Part shown: one piece after another, positions 36,839 through 46,325 of the stretch | Layout: each line of letters opens with the position of its first letter | How positions within the stretch are numbered: the stretch's first letter is position 1 | Origin: Bradyrhizobium icense | GTDB lineage: Bacteria; Pseudomonadota; Alphaproteobacteria; Rhizobiales; Xanthobacteraceae | Length of the DNA stretch: 64,000 bases | Reading direction: 5' to 3' | NCBI RefSeq assembly: GCF_001693385.1 | Contig: NZ_CP016428.1 | Span: forward strand, 186,001 to 250,000 | The notes under the pieces: generated by a model | What the model was told of the DNA's origin: nothing | The model's input: only the letters and a program-made list of their open reading frames with translations | Databases searched by the model: none | Program-made: the position numbers and the translations under genes

Positions 36839-37663
36839 ATGAAATTCATCATCCTCACTGACACTCATTTCGTCGCCCGTGGCCGTAAGCTCTACGGGCT
36901 GGATCCCGCCGAGCGGCTTGCCGCGGCAGTTGAGCGGATCAATCGCGATCATCCGGATATTTCCTTCGTGATCGTGACCGGTGACCTTGCCCATTGGGGC
37001 GAGGACGCGGCTTACGAAAATCTCGCCTCGGTCCTGGCACGGCTGACTGCGCCGACCATCCTCCTGATGGGCAACCACGACAAACGCGGTCCGTTTGGCC
37101 ATTTCTTCCCCGGCGTGCCGCGCGACGAGTCCGGCTTCGTGCAGTCCATTCATTCGTTCGATGCTGCCACGGTCGTCACGCTGGATACGTTGAACGAGGC
37201 CGCGCCTGACCACGCCGGATGGCTGTGCGAGGCGCGGCTTGCTTTCCTCGAGCGCGCGCTTGCTTCGGCACCGGTCGACCGTCCGCTGCTGCTGTTTCAG
37301 CACCATCCGCCGTTCGATACCGGGCTACGCTACATGGATGGCATCAAGCTTGCCAATCCCGAGGCCGAATGGGGCGTGATCGCGCGCACGCGAAAGCCGG
37401 ACTATCTGTTCATGGGCCATCTGCACCGGCCGATCTCGGGCATCTGGCGCGGCATTCCCTTCCACATCCAGCGCGCGCTATCGCATCAGGTGGCGTTCGA
37501 CCTTGAGGCAGCGGATCACATTCCCGGATCGCACGAACTGCCGGACTATTCGCACGTCACCGTCAGCGCCGGGCAGGTGGTGATCCACCAATGCTCGTTC
37601 CTCTACGACGGGCCGCTGTTTTCGTTGCAGGACCGCGCCGCAATCGAATGGACCGATCGATAA
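36839..37663 (+). CDS. Metallophosphoesterase (class III phosphodiesterase, CpdA/GpdQ-like)
   Basis: A 274-residue calcineurin-like phosphoesterase with all the metal-binding motifs: DTH near the start, GDLAHWG, GNHD, QHHPP and GHLHRP. Members hydrolyse cyclic AMP or glycerophosphodiesters. The neighbouring importer remnants are of the sugar/glycerol-phosphate type, so a glycerophosphodiester substrate is plausible but unproven. I start at the ATG at 36839 (MKFIILTD) with AGGAG upstream. It follows the chimeric gene by 72 bases and probably shares its operon. Confidence 0.93.
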   Translation: MKFIILTDTHFVARGRKLYGLDPAERLAAAVERINRDHPDISFVIVTGDLAHWGEDAAYENLASVLARLTAPTILLMGNHDKRGPFGHFFPGVPRDESGFVQSIHSFDAATVVTLDTLNEAAPDHAGWLCEARLAFLERALASAPVDRPLLLFQHHPPFDTGLRYMDGIKLANPEAEWGVIARTRKPDYLFMGHLHRPISGIWRGIPFHIQRALSHQVAFDLEAADHIPGSHELPDYSHVTVSAGQVVIHQCSFLYDGPLFSLQDRAAIEWTDR

Positions 37664-37848
37664 GGCTAGCTAACGCCAAGCACGCCGCGATCGGCCGTCA
37701 GCCCGGTCGGGACTGCGCCCGGCGAGGGAATTCGGGCGTGGATGTCGTCACAGCACAAGGTTTCCCGACTTAAGCGGCGATGACTTCAGGCAACAATGAC
37801 TTGCGGCAGCGATCTTCGGCCATGCGCCCGCAAGCTGCATTTCAAATG

Positions 37849-37864
37849 TTGTATCAAAATACAA
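37849..37864. promoter_or_regulatory. Palindrome at the RpiR-type regulator start, likely operator
   Basis: TTGTAT-CAAA-ATACAA, directly before the first possible start codon of the regulator gene. A wider ATGTTG...CAACAT pair (37846-37876) surrounds it. RpiR-family regulators bind inverted repeats near their own promoters, so autoregulation is likely. Confidence 0.5.
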
Positions 37865-37883
37865 GATGTGCAACATATGTTTT

Positions 37884-38759
37884 ATGGCGCAGCCCGGGCC
37901 GAAATCCTCGCCGCTGAACGATTTGTGCAGTGCGCTGCCATCGTTGCCGATGCGGCTGCAACAGGTCGGCCGGTTCGTCGCCGCCAACGACTATGACGCC
38001 ACCACGCGCTCGATGCGCGATCTGGCGGCCGAAGCCGGTGCCGATCCCGCCGCTTTCACCCGGCTCGCAAAAGCACTCGGCTATTCCGGATGGGACGAAT
38101 TGCGCGCTGCGTTGACCGAGGCTCGCCGGCCGGCACAATCTTCGCCGTTTTCGGGTCGCGCCAAGGACGGCCGGAAGGGGCCCAACGCCGAGATGTCGCT
38201 GGTCTCCGACAAGCTGGAAGCCGAGGCGGCAGGTCTTGCGCGTATTTCGGCCGGCTCGGTGGCCAGCGCCGCCAAGGCCCTGCACGCCGCGCGGCGCATC
38301 TGGATCGCCGGCTTTCGGAGCTGCCGCAGCGTTGCGGAATTGCTCAATTATCAGCTTCGCTTGTTCCGGCCGGACGCGGTGCATCTGGTCGGCGGCTCGG
38401 GCCCCGAAGATCTCGATCTCGGTGCATTCCATAGCGGCGATGCCGTCGTGGTCATCGGGTTTGCACCTTATTCGAGGGCAAGCGTGCTGTCGGCCCGCGC
38501 CGCGCATGATTCCGGCGCCACGCTGATCGCGATCGCCGATACGGTTGCGGCGCCGATGGCGGAGGGGGCCGATCACCTGTTGCTCTATGAGGCCGCCGCG
38601 TCGCCCGGATTCTTTCCGAGCCTCACCGGCGCCATCGCCATCGCGCAGTCGCTGGCCGCCGTGACTTTCGTGCTGGGCGGCGCCGGCGCCAAGCGGCGCC
38701 TCGAAGAGACCGAAGGCCGCCTGGCCGCGCTGTCGCAATATGTCGCGGAGAAGGGTTGA
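37884..38759 (+). CDS. RpiR/MurR family transcriptional regulator
   Basis: About 291 residues: an N-terminal helix-turn-helix of the RpiR type (LPSLPMRLQQVGRFVAAN to FTRLAKALGYSGWDEL) and a C-terminal SIS domain (about 115-255; RRIWIAGFRSCRSVAELLNY and GDAVVVIGFAPYSRAS). SIS domains bind phosphosugars; here related amino-sugar or amino-acid ligands are possible. I prefer the ATG at 37884 (MAQPGPKS); the one at 37866 would add six residues and overlap the operator region, and neither has a clear ribosome site. It leads into the aminotransferase, so it probably controls the downstream genes. Confidence 0.9.
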   Translation: MAQPGPKSSPLNDLCSALPSLPMRLQQVGRFVAANDYDATTRSMRDLAAEAGADPAAFTRLAKALGYSGWDELRAALTEARRPAQSSPFSGRAKDGRKGPNAEMSLVSDKLEAEAAGLARISAGSVASAAKALHAARRIWIAGFRSCRSVAELLNYQLRLFRPDAVHLVGGSGPEDLDLGAFHSGDAVVVIGFAPYSRASVLSARAAHDSGATLIAIADTVAAPMAEGADHLLLYEAAASPGFFPSLTGAIAIAQSLAAVTFVLGGAGAKRRLEETEGRLAALSQYVAEKG

Positions 38760-38764
38760 TCGCC

Positions 38765-40114
38765 ATGGAAGCCAGCAAAAGCCGGTTGCTGCACCGAAGT
38801 CTGCGTGAAGCGCCACCAAAGGCCGTCGGTGGCGATGGCGTCTGGCTGATCGCCGAGGATGGCAGGCGGATTCTGGATGCGTCCGGCGGCGCGGCCGTCT
38901 CCTGCCTCGGCCACCAGCACCCTCGCGTGCTCGAGGCCATAACGCGGCAGGCGTCGAAGCTGGCCTTCGCCCATACCGGCTTCTTCTCGTCGGAGCCCGC
39001 CGAAGCGCTGGCCGAGGCGCTCGTCGGCGACGAGCCCGGCGGTCTGGCCTACGCCTATCTTGTCAGCGGCGGCTCGGAAGCGATCGAAGCCAGCATCAAG
39101 CTGGCGCGGCAATATTTTGCCGAAAGCGGTCAGCCGCAACGCCACCGCTTCATCGCGCGGCGCCAGAGTTATCACGGCAATACGCTGGGCGCGCTCGCCG
39201 CGGGCGGCAATGCCTGGCGGCGCGAGCCCTACGCGCCGCTATTGTCGGCGGCCTTCAGCCACGTGACGCCGGCCTTCGCCTATCACGAAAAACGCGATAG
39301 CGAATCCGAGACCGATTTCGTGACGCGACTGGCGGCCGAGCTGGAAGCCGAATTTCAGCGCCTTGGTCCGGATACGGTCGCAGCGTTCATCGCCGAGCCG
39401 GTGGTGGGTGCCACCGCCGGATGCGTGCCGGCGCCGGAGGGATATTTCCGCGCCGTCCGTGAGATCTGCAATCGGCATGGCGCGCTCTTGATTCTGGACG
39501 AAGTGATGTGCGGCATGGGCCGCACCGGCACGCGCCACGCCTGGGAGCAGGAGGGCGTCGCCCCCGATATCCAGGCGATCGCCAAGGGGCTTGGGGGCGG
39601 CTATCAGCCGATCGGCGCGATGCTCGCCGGCGGGCGCATCATCGATGCGATCCGGCAGGGCTCAGGCGCATTCCAGCATGGCCACACCTATCTGGCGCAT
39701 CCGCTCGCCTGTGCCGCGGCGCTTGAGGTGCAGCGGGTGATCGATGACGAGCACCTGCTCGACCGGATCCAGGATCTTGGCCGCCAGCTCGAGCGGCGCC
39801 TGACCGAGCGTTTCGGCAACCACCGCCATGTCGGCGATATCAGGGGGCGGGGCCTGTTCCAGGCGATCGAGCTCGTCGCCGATCGCGCCAGCCGTACGCC
39901 GTTCGATCCCGCGCTCAAGCTCCACCAGCGGATCAAGGCCGCGGCGTTGGAAGGCGGCCTTGCCTGTTATCCCTCAGGTGGAACGTTGGATGGCCGCAGC
40001 GGCGACCACGTCCTGCTGGCGCCGCCCTATATCGCGACATCCGACGACATCGACATGATCGTCGATCGGCTGGGGCACGCCGTCGACTTGGCCTTGAAGA
40101 GTGTTGGCCATTAG
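38765..40114 (+). CDS. Class III aminotransferase (PLP-dependent)
   Basis: A 449-residue aspartate-aminotransferase-fold enzyme of the omega/class III group. Key parts are LVSGGSEAIEASIKLARQ (PLP phosphate site), RRQSYHGNTLGALA, the ILDEVMCGMGRTG motif with the Asp that contacts the PLP nitrogen, and the catalytic Lys in IQAIAKGLGGGYQPIGAM. The amine donor and acceptor are unknown. It begins five bases after the regulator stop, and its stop is followed after ten bases by the remnant of an amino-acid-binding protein, suggesting a lost amino-acid uptake and transamination pathway. Confidence 0.95.
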   Translation: MEASKSRLLHRSLREAPPKAVGGDGVWLIAEDGRRILDASGGAAVSCLGHQHPRVLEAITRQASKLAFAHTGFFSSEPAEALAEALVGDEPGGLAYAYLVSGGSEAIEASIKLARQYFAESGQPQRHRFIARRQSYHGNTLGALAAGGNAWRREPYAPLLSAAFSHVTPAFAYHEKRDSESETDFVTRLAAELEAEFQRLGPDTVAAFIAEPVVGATAGCVPAPEGYFRAVREICNRHGALLILDEVMCGMGRTGTRHAWEQEGVAPDIQAIAKGLGGGYQPIGAMLAGGRIIDAIRQGSGAFQHGHTYLAHPLACAAALEVQRVIDDEHLLDRIQDLGRQLERRLTERFGNHRHVGDIRGRGLFQAIELVADRASRTPFDPALKLHQRIKAAALEGGLACYPSGGTLDGRSGDHVLLAPPYIATSDDIDMIVDRLGHAVDLALKSVGH

Positions 40115-40124
40115 GAGGAGCAGA

Positions 40125-40288
40125 ATGAAGAGGATCATCATCGCTACGGCCTGATCGAGCTTGGTGTCACCGCAGCCAATGCCGATCGAATGGCAAAATC
40201 CAATGTGCCGGCCATCCAGCGGCTGCTCGGCACGTCGGGCGGCACCTGGGCCAAGGGCGGCCTGATGTACGCTCTGCCGTTCAAGTAA
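40125..40288 (+). pseudogene. Internally deleted remnant of an amino-acid ABC binding protein (AapJ type)
   Basis: An excellent ribosome site (TTAGGAGGAGCAGA) leads to ATG and MKRIIIATA, the start of a signal peptide, then a stop after nine codons. In the next frame (40145-40288) the sequence reads ELGVTAANADRMAKSNVPAI, then QRLLGTSGG directly joined to WAKGGLMYALPFK. These match two separate C-terminal segments of AapJ-like binding proteins (ELGVTSAN...RLLGT and the terminal ALWTKGG.QYAPP). So most of the gene, and a piece near its end, have been deleted. Confidence 0.75.
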
Positions 40289-40345
40289 TGAGACGCTGCG
40301 GCGCGGCGGGTTGACACAAGTCGCGCCGCAGCCAGACTGACCCGC

Positions 40346-40987
40346 ATGCGCATTACCCTGATCCACGCCCTGAAACATTCGATCGTGCCGATCGAAGCCT
40401 CCTTCGCCAGGCTATGGCCGGAGGCTCGCCTGATGAATTTGCTCGACGACAGCCTGTCGGCCGATCTGGCCCGTGACGGTGGGCTCACCGACGCGATGGC
40501 CGAGCGATTCCTCGGGCTCGGACGCTATGCGGCCGGCACCGGATCGGATGCGATCCTGTTCACCTGCTCGGCGTTCGGCCCCTGCATCGAAGCTGTCGCG
40601 CGGGCCCACGCCCCGATGCCGGTGCTCAAGCCCAACGAAGCGATGATCGAGCAGGCGGTCGCGCGTGGCCGGAAGATCGGGCTGCTGTCGACGTTCCCGC
40701 CGACGCTGGTCTCGATGCCGCCGGAGTTTCCGTCGCGGGTCGAACTGGTGCCGAAACTGGCGGAAGGCGCGCTGGCCGCGCTCGATCGCGGCGATCGCGC
40801 GACCCATGACCGCCTGGTGGTGGAAGCAGCGAGGAGCTTGCGCAACTGCGACCTGATCGCGCTCGCCCAGTACAGCCTGGCGCCGGCAGCGGACGCGGTC
40901 GCCGAGGCGACGGGACGGCCGGTGCTGACCACGCCCGATAGCGCGGTGCTGAAGCTGATGGCGGTGCTGGGCGTTGAGAGCGGCTAG
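40346..40987 (+). CDS. Aspartate/glutamate racemase family protein
   Basis: A 213-residue protein of the Asp/Glu/hydantoin racemase superfamily. The first catalytic-type Cys is in AILFTCSAFGPCIEA; the second half, where racemases carry the other Cys, reads LIALAQYSLAPAADA with no Cys, so it may be a decarboxylase-like or isomerase-like member and not a true racemase. It ends a cluster of amino-acid-related genes (aminotransferase and binding-protein remnant). The substrate is unknown. Confidence 0.85.
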   Translation: MRITLIHALKHSIVPIEASFARLWPEARLMNLLDDSLSADLARDGGLTDAMAERFLGLGRYAAGTGSDAILFTCSAFGPCIEAVARAHAPMPVLKPNEAMIEQAVARGRKIGLLSTFPPTLVSMPPEFPSRVELVPKLAEGALAALDRGDRATHDRLVVEAARSLRNCDLIALAQYSLAPAADAVAEATGRPVLTTPDSAVLKLMAVLGVESG

Positions 40988-41005
40988 ACTTGTTTCCTTT
41001 TTCGG

Positions 41006-42172
41006 CTAGGTTTGCTCGACACTATCTCTTGCCGCGGACCGTGCGCCAGCGGCAAATGCCGCTCCAATCGCGGCAACAAGCAGAGCAGCTCCTCCCCAAG
41101 AGAGCGCATTCGGGCCGAACCAAATAATCAGGCCACCACCGAACGCGCTGCCGAACATTTGCCCGAGATACGTGGCGGACAGATTCAATGCTGCCGAGGC
41201 TGAAGCCATTTCCGGCGACAGGAGCACCAGCCGTGCCTGCTGAGACGGATGAATAGCGAAGCCGCCAAGCCCCCAAATCGAGATCGCCAGCATCGTAGTC
41301 ATCAGCGAGCCGTACGCCATGGGCCACATCGCAAACGCTGCAATAATGAGGACAAGACAAGCGCCAACCACACGTCCGGCGCCGATGCGATCGATCCCGC
41401 GGCTCGCGAAGTAATTGCCGGCAAGCCCAGCTACCCCGAACCAGCCGAACAGAAGGCCAATTCCCCCCGCATCAATGCCCAGGCTGTCCCTGAGGCTGGG
41501 AGCAAGGTAGGTATAGAGTGTAAATTGACCTGCACACTGGAGAACCGTAGTCAGCAACAACCATAGAACGACTGTTTTGCCCGCCAAAGACCGCCATGCG
41601 CTCCAGTCTGCCGGCGTATTCGGCAGTTTGGAAACCGCGAGTGCGACCCACACCGCGCTCGCGAACGACATTGCTCCGACAAGGCCGAGCGTTACGCGCC
41701 AGCCAAGAACCGCTCCGAGCGCGTTTCCTGCAGGTATCCCGATCACGATCGAGAGCGTGAACCCGAGAAACATCGTGGCGATGGCTCTGCCGCTCTGTCC
41801 GGGCGGCGCTGCAAGACCGGCGGCAGCGATCGAGTGCGGAGTGACGATCGCGGCAGCAAGGCCTGCCAATATGCGCGCCGCTGCAAGCGCGCTGTAGGTC
41901 GGCGCCGCCGCCGCGGCAAACTGCAGGACTCCAAACAAGACAAGCCCCGCCGCAATCAAGCCACGCCGTCCAAAGCGCCTCGTGAGAGATACAAGTAGCG
42001 GCGCCCCGACCGCGAGCGCAAGCGAATAGGCGGACATCAATTGTCCCGCGCCTGCGACTGACGTCCCAAGCTCCCGCGCGATCTCGTTGAGCAGACCGGT
42101 CACCGCGAAAGCGCCGACCCCCACAACGAAGTAGCCGAATGCAAGAGCTGCCGTGGACTGGGTTCTGCGCAC
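41006..42172 (-). CDS. MFS transporter (sugar-efflux/drug-exporter type)
   Basis: A 388-residue membrane protein with about twelve helices. The first half has FGYFVVGVGAFAVTGLLNEI and the loop motif LTRRFGRRGLIAAGL between helices 2 and 3. It resembles the AraJ/YdhP-like exporters. It starts at GTG (42172). It is downstream of the 42808 gene on the same strand, 66 bases away, and both are divergent from an AraC regulator, which may activate them. Confidence 0.93.
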   Translation of the reverse strand: MRRTQSTAALAFGYFVVGVGAFAVTGLLNEIARELGTSVAGAGQLMSAYSLALAVGAPLLVSLTRRFGRRGLIAAGLVLFGVLQFAAAAAPTYSALAAARILAGLAAAIVTPHSIAAAGLAAPPGQSGRAIATMFLGFTLSIVIGIPAGNALGAVLGWRVTLGLVGAMSFASAVWVALAVSKLPNTPADWSAWRSLAGKTVVLWLLLTTVLQCAGQFTLYTYLAPSLRDSLGIDAGGIGLLFGWFGVAGLAGNYFASRGIDRIGAGRVVGACLVLIIAAFAMWPMAYGSLMTTMLAISIWGLGGFAIHPSQQARLVLLSPEMASASAALNLSATYLGQMFGSAFGGGLIIWFGPNALSWGGAALLVAAIGAAFAAGARSAARDSVEQT

Positions 42173-42238
42173 ACGACCTCACGTAAGCTTCGGATGCGGT
42201 CTCCTGGTGATTCGGTCGCTGGACACGTCCGCAGCCGC

Positions 42239-42808
42239 TCACACGCGGCGCGCACGAATATCGACCTGCTTCCGCCAGTTTTTGTGGTCCAAGCTCCGCT
42301 CTGCCGTCCAATGAAAAGACGCCGGTTCAATTTCGGCAAAAGTCCAGCGCATCGAACCGCCTCCTGGATCCGGACCTTCCTGCACGATATCTCGGCCTCG
42401 TGCGCGGCCGGTCTGTTGCGTGAAAACATTGGTCGCAGGGTCATTCCATAGAATGCGCCACGCATCGAGATTCGGATCGTAGATGCGCAGCGTCGTTCCG
42501 TACCAATTTCCTGCCCCGGGGAGTTGTTCAATATCCGGGCGCCGTCGGTTGAGGCGCGGGATCATCCAAACGTCCTGTATGGCGCGGCCTTGCAATATCC
42601 AGCCGGCGTGAATCTCGCCGCGACCGGCGTGGGTGCGCCCGTCCTCAAGTATTGTGGTGACGTCTATCTCCCACTGACCGACGAGCCACGAATAAAGTTC
42701 TAGCTTGGCCTTGCGCTCTGGATCCGGGCCATGGGCGTGGAGCACGCGAGGAAATGACGTGGTAAGCGAGCTTGGCGCTTGAGCATTTGTGGTGTGCGCA
42801 GATGTCAT
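42239..42808 (-). CDS. Conserved hypothetical protein, DUF1579-like
   Basis: A 189-residue cytoplasmic protein. The core (about residues 40-110) reads LELYSWLVGQWEIDVTTI, then GRGEIHAGWILQGRAIQDVW, and NWYGTTLRIYDPNLDAWRI, the pattern of DUF1579-like beta-barrel proteins. The function is unknown. AAGGAGG lies five bases before the ATG at 42808; a second ATG at 42811 is too close to it. It is paired with the MFS exporter and divergent from an AraC regulator. Confidence 0.85.
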   Translation of the reverse strand: MTSAHTTNAQAPSSLTTSFPRVLHAHGPDPERKAKLELYSWLVGQWEIDVTTILEDGRTHAGRGEIHAGWILQGRAIQDVWMIPRLNRRRPDIEQLPGAGNWYGTTLRIYDPNLDAWRILWNDPATNVFTQQTGRARGRDIVQEGPDPGGGSMRWTFAEIEPASFHWTAERSLDHKNWRKQVDIRARRV

Positions 42809-43073
42809 CATAGCCTCCTTTGACTCTAACGATCGCCTCGCAGTGAGCCTCGATCCGAAGAACAGAGGTCGCCGCATGGAACTTGCTCACTGCCAGGGTC
42901 CGGTGCCGCGAAACTGAAGTGCAAGCCTGGGGCGGGATCCGGATCGCTCCTGAAGATGTGGCGCGGCGGCGGTATTCGCTTGGGAAAAATTGCTAAATCT
43001 GGTCTGGCTGGCCGGAACAGCCGTTGCCCCGCTTTCTTGGAGAACCCGAGACCGAATTGTTCGTTCTGGCGTT

Positions 43074-43892
43074 ATGGCACTCAAGATTCAGGTATTGGCG
43101 TCTGGCCCGGGTTGGAGCGTGCGTGACGTGCTCTGCGACTACGGGCCGCACGACCACTCTTTCGTCGAGCAGCACGCCGAAACGGCAATCTCGCCAGTGG
43201 CGCAGGGAAGCTTTCAGTACCGGACGCAGGTTGGAGCCGCGACGCTGGTGCCGGGATCGCTTCTGCTCGGCAATGCCGGCAGCTACTTCGAGTGCGGGCA
43301 CGAGCATGCGCAGGGTGACCGGTGTCTCGCGTTTCATTTCGCGCCGGCATTCTTCGAGAGCATTGCCGCAGGCGTGCCGGGCGCACGCAGGACTACATTC
43401 GTCCATGCCGCCTTGCCTCCGACAAACGAGCTCATTGGTCTACTAGCCGATGCTGAAGTCGCACGCGACCAGCGCGACGAAGCAGCTCTCGAGGAAATCG
43501 GGACCCGACTTGTCGGCGCCGTTCTGATGATCACGGCCGACGAAGTCGCACCTATCCGGACTCCAAGCGCGCATGATGAGAGGCGGATCACCCGGGTCGT
43601 CCGCCGTATCGATGCGCAACCAGATGGAGGGTTACGGCTCAACGCGCTTGCCCGCGACGCTGCAATGAGCCCCTATCATTTTCTGCGCACGTTCCGGCAA
43701 GTGACCGGAATGACGCCGCATCAGTACATTCTGCATATGCGGCTCCACCGTGCTGCGAGGCGGCTCCGCGAGAGCTCGGATCCGATTTCCAGGATCGCTT
43801 TCAAGGCTGGCTTCGAGGATCTCGCCACTTTTAACCGGCGATTTCGCCGATTGATCGGCACAACGCCGAGTACCTACCGCGCGATCGGTTAG
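43074..43892 (+). CDS. AraC family transcriptional regulator
   Basis: A 272-residue regulator. The N-terminal part (1-150) is a cupin-like sensing domain without a recognised ligand. The C-terminal AraC domain has two helix-turn-helix motifs: LNALARDAAMSPYHFLRTFR and ISRIAFKAGFEDLATFNRRF, ending with the typical TTPSTYRA. I start at the ATG at 43074; a longer reading adds residues from the intergenic region. It is divergent from the DUF1579-like gene and the MFS exporter and probably controls them. Confidence 0.94.
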   Translation: MALKIQVLASGPGWSVRDVLCDYGPHDHSFVEQHAETAISPVAQGSFQYRTQVGAATLVPGSLLLGNAGSYFECGHEHAQGDRCLAFHFAPAFFESIAAGVPGARRTTFVHAALPPTNELIGLLADAEVARDQRDEAALEEIGTRLVGAVLMITADEVAPIRTPSAHDERRITRVVRRIDAQPDGGLRLNALARDAAMSPYHFLRTFRQVTGMTPHQYILHMRLHRAARRLRESSDPISRIAFKAGFEDLATFNRRFRRLIGTTPSTYRAIG

Positions 43893-44012
43893 ATATTTCC
43901 CGGTGGGCAACTCGAACAGAAAGCGGGTCCGTGGGCGCTTTTGCTGACAAGGATGCGATTGTGGCTGGTGCGATGAGGCGCATCGGAAGGCGATGCTCGC
44001 CGCTGATCGCGG

Positions 44013-44315
44013 CTAGGCGTCTTTCTTCTTCGCCGGCTTTTTCGCCGCCGCTGCTTCCTCGGCCGCGTTTCTGATTGCCCGCGCGTAACTATCGGCGGTA
44101 TTCTGCGCGGAATTTTGCAGCCGCTTGGCCGCGGCCGTGCCGAGCTCCATCGTGCTCTTGGCAATCAGCCGGAACTGGTCCCGGGTCTCCTTGTCCTTGG
44201 CCTTAGCCGCGCGAGCCATGATCTGGTCGCGCCGTTTCTTCACGGCGGCCATCAGGCTCTTATTCTGCGCTTTTGCGATTTGCCGGATGACGACGTCGAG
44301 ATCGGCTTCAGCCAT
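44013..44315 (-). CDS. Small helical, phasin-like protein of unknown function
   Basis: A 100-residue, highly charged, Ala/Lys-rich protein likely to be all helical (IRQIAKAQNKSLMAAVKKRR and STMELGTAAAKRLQNSAQ). The C-terminal tail AAAAKKPAKKKDA resembles phasin or histone-like tails, so DNA or granule binding is possible. No named family is certain. The ATG at 44315 opens MAEADLDVVI. Confidence 0.8.
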   Translation of the reverse strand: MAEADLDVVIRQIAKAQNKSLMAAVKKRRDQIMARAAKAKDKETRDQFRLIAKSTMELGTAAAKRLQNSAQNTADSYARAIRNAAEEAAAAKKPAKKKDA

Positions 44316-44527
44316 TATGAGTCACTCTTTGCCGCACCATGCCATCCGCAGGGTGCGGGGATCACTGGCGCGCCGTGTTTGAAGGATAGGCGCCATTGTG
44401 TCGCCGCGGCGCTGTCATTTCAAGCGCGATTCTCGCAATCGGACGCCGCAGTTCGACCGCGCAACCCGATAACCGTCGATTAACGTTGTGTTGCTACGAA
44501 TCCGCAACCAACAGGAAAGACACGCGG

Positions 44528-46225
44528 ATGCGTAACCTCACCGTCTATCAGCGTTTTGCGATCATCATTGCAGCGCTGACGATCGTGCTGCTTGGCGTCT
44601 CCGCCCTGCAGATACTGGTGTTGCGCGACGCGGTGCTGGAGGAGCGGCGGACGACGGTCCGTAATCTGGTCGAGGCCGCGACAAAGATTCTCGCCCACCA
44701 TGAAAACGAGGCCAAAGCCGGCCGGATCACTCCGGACCAGGCGCGCCAGATGGCCTTTGCTTCGATCAGCGCCATGCGCTGGGGCGAATACTCCGACTAT
44801 ATCGGGGTCTACGGCACGGGAAGCGCCGATGCCGGCGTCACCTATGTGCATGTCAATCCGAAATACATCAACGTCAACCGCTGGGAGTTCAAGGACAAGA
44901 GCGGCAAGCTGTTGATCCAGGACATCGTGCGGACCGCGCGCGCCGGCGGTGGCTTTGTCGAATATCTCGCGCCCCGCTCCGCCGGTGGCGCCGAGCTCCG
45001 CAAGGTCTCCTATGTCGGGTCCTTCGGCGCGGGCGACAAGCTTCTCGCGCTTCAGGCCGGCGCCTATGTCGACGATATCGACGCGGTAGTCTTCCGCCGG
45101 ATGATCTGGGCCGGGATCGCCGGGCTGGCCGGCTTGGCGCTCGCGGGCTTCGTTGCATTCTGGCTCGGCCGCGGCCTGGTCGTTCCGCTCAACAGGACCT
45201 GCGCGGCGATGGACGAACTGGCCAAGGGCAATCTTGCGACCGAGATTCCCTTCGTCGACCGGACCAACGAGATCGGCCGGATTGCGCGAAGCCTCCAGGT
45301 CTTCAAGGATCATCTGGTCGAAACCACGCGGCTGCGCACCGAACAGGAAACGATGAAGACGCGTTCCGCCGAGGAGCGGCAAGCGGTTCTGTCCCGCATC
45401 GCGGACGAATTCGAGCGCAGCATCGGCGGGGTGATCCGGGGCACCGCCACCGCCGCCGACGAGTTGCAGAATTCCGCTTCGTCGATGTCCACGATTGCGG
45501 TGGGCACGACGGATCAGAGCGCGAAGGTCGCGGCAGCCGCCGAGCAGACGGCGTCGAACGTGCAGACCGTTGCGGCCTCGGCGGAGGAATTGTCATCCTC
45601 GATCCAGGAGATCGCCCGCCAGGTCACCCAATCTTCGTCAATTGCCCAGAATGCGGTCGGGCAGGCCAACCGAACCGAGGCCATGGTCGGCCGCCTGGTC
45701 GAGGCCTCGCAAAAGATCGGCGAGGTCATGGCGCTGATCCAGACCATCGCGGGGCAGACCAATTTGCTGGCGTTGAACGCGACTATCGAAGCTGCGCGGG
45801 CCGGCGAGGCCGGCAGAGGCTTCGCGGTCGTCGCCAACGAGGTCAAGGCGCTATCGTCGCAGACCGCCAAGGCCACCGACGAAATCACCAGCCAGATCCA
45901 GGAAATCCGGGATGCGACCGGCTCTACCGTCAATGCGATCCGCGAGATCGGCACCACGATCGGGCAGATGAACGAAATCACGGGCTCCATTGCGGCCGCC
46001 GTCGAAGAGCAGGGCGCTGCGACCAACGAGATTGCCCGCAGCGTGCAGCAGGCGGCGCAAGGCGCCCAAGAGGTGATGCAAAACATCACGGGCGTGCGCG
46101 AAGCTTCGAGCAAAGTCGACGCCGCCGCGGGCCTCGTGCTCAATGCCGCCGGCCAACTGACGTCGCAATCCGAGCTGCTCAAAGTCGAAACCGGCAAATT
46201 CCTCGGCAACGTCCGGGCGGCGTGA
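44528..46225 (+). CDS. Methyl-accepting chemotaxis protein with a single Cache domain
   Basis: A 565-residue chemoreceptor. A membrane helix (about 8-30), a periplasmic sCache_2-like domain (about 31-185, with [10 protein letters not shown] and [12 protein letters not shown]), a second helix (190-212), a HAMP domain ([20 protein letters not shown]) and the cytoplasmic signalling domain with the conserved tip region [20 protein letters not shown] and [19 protein letters not shown]. Small organic acids are typical sCache ligands. AGGAAAG precedes the ATG. No cytoplasmic chemotaxis genes are adjacent. Confidence 0.96.
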   Translation: MRNLTVYQRFAIIIAALTIVLLGVSALQILVLRDAVLEERRTTVRNLVEAATKILAHHENEAKAGRITPDQARQMAFASISAMRWGEYSDYIGVYGTGSADAGVTYVHVNPKYINVNRWEFKDKSGKLLIQDIVRTARAGGGFVEYLAPRSAGGAELRKVSYVGSFGAGDKLLALQAGAYVDDIDAVVFRRMIWAGIAGLAGLALAGFVAFWLGRGLVVPLNRTCAAMDELAKGNLATEIPFVDRTNEIGRIARSLQVFKDHLVETTRLRTEQETMKTRSAEERQAVLSRIADEFERSIGGVIRGTATAADELQNSASSMSTIAVGTTDQSAKVAAAAEQTASNVQTVAASAEELSSSIQEIARQVTQSSSIAQNAVGQANRTEAMVGRLVEASQKIGEVMALIQTIAGQTNLLALNATIEAARAGEAGRGFAVVANEVKALSSQTAKATDEITSQIQEIRDATGSTVNAIREIGTTIGQMNEITGSIAAAVEEQGAATNEIARSVQQAAQGAQEVMQNITGVREASSKVDAAAGLVLNAAGQLTSQSELLKVETGKFLGNVRAA

Positions 46226-46325
46226 CATCTGGCATAAGCTTCCGGTAGTCCGTGGAGCGACTAATATCCATCGGCGCGACGGCCGGCGAAGCAGACATCT
46301 TGCTTGGGGCCGCCAGCTTCCGTAC

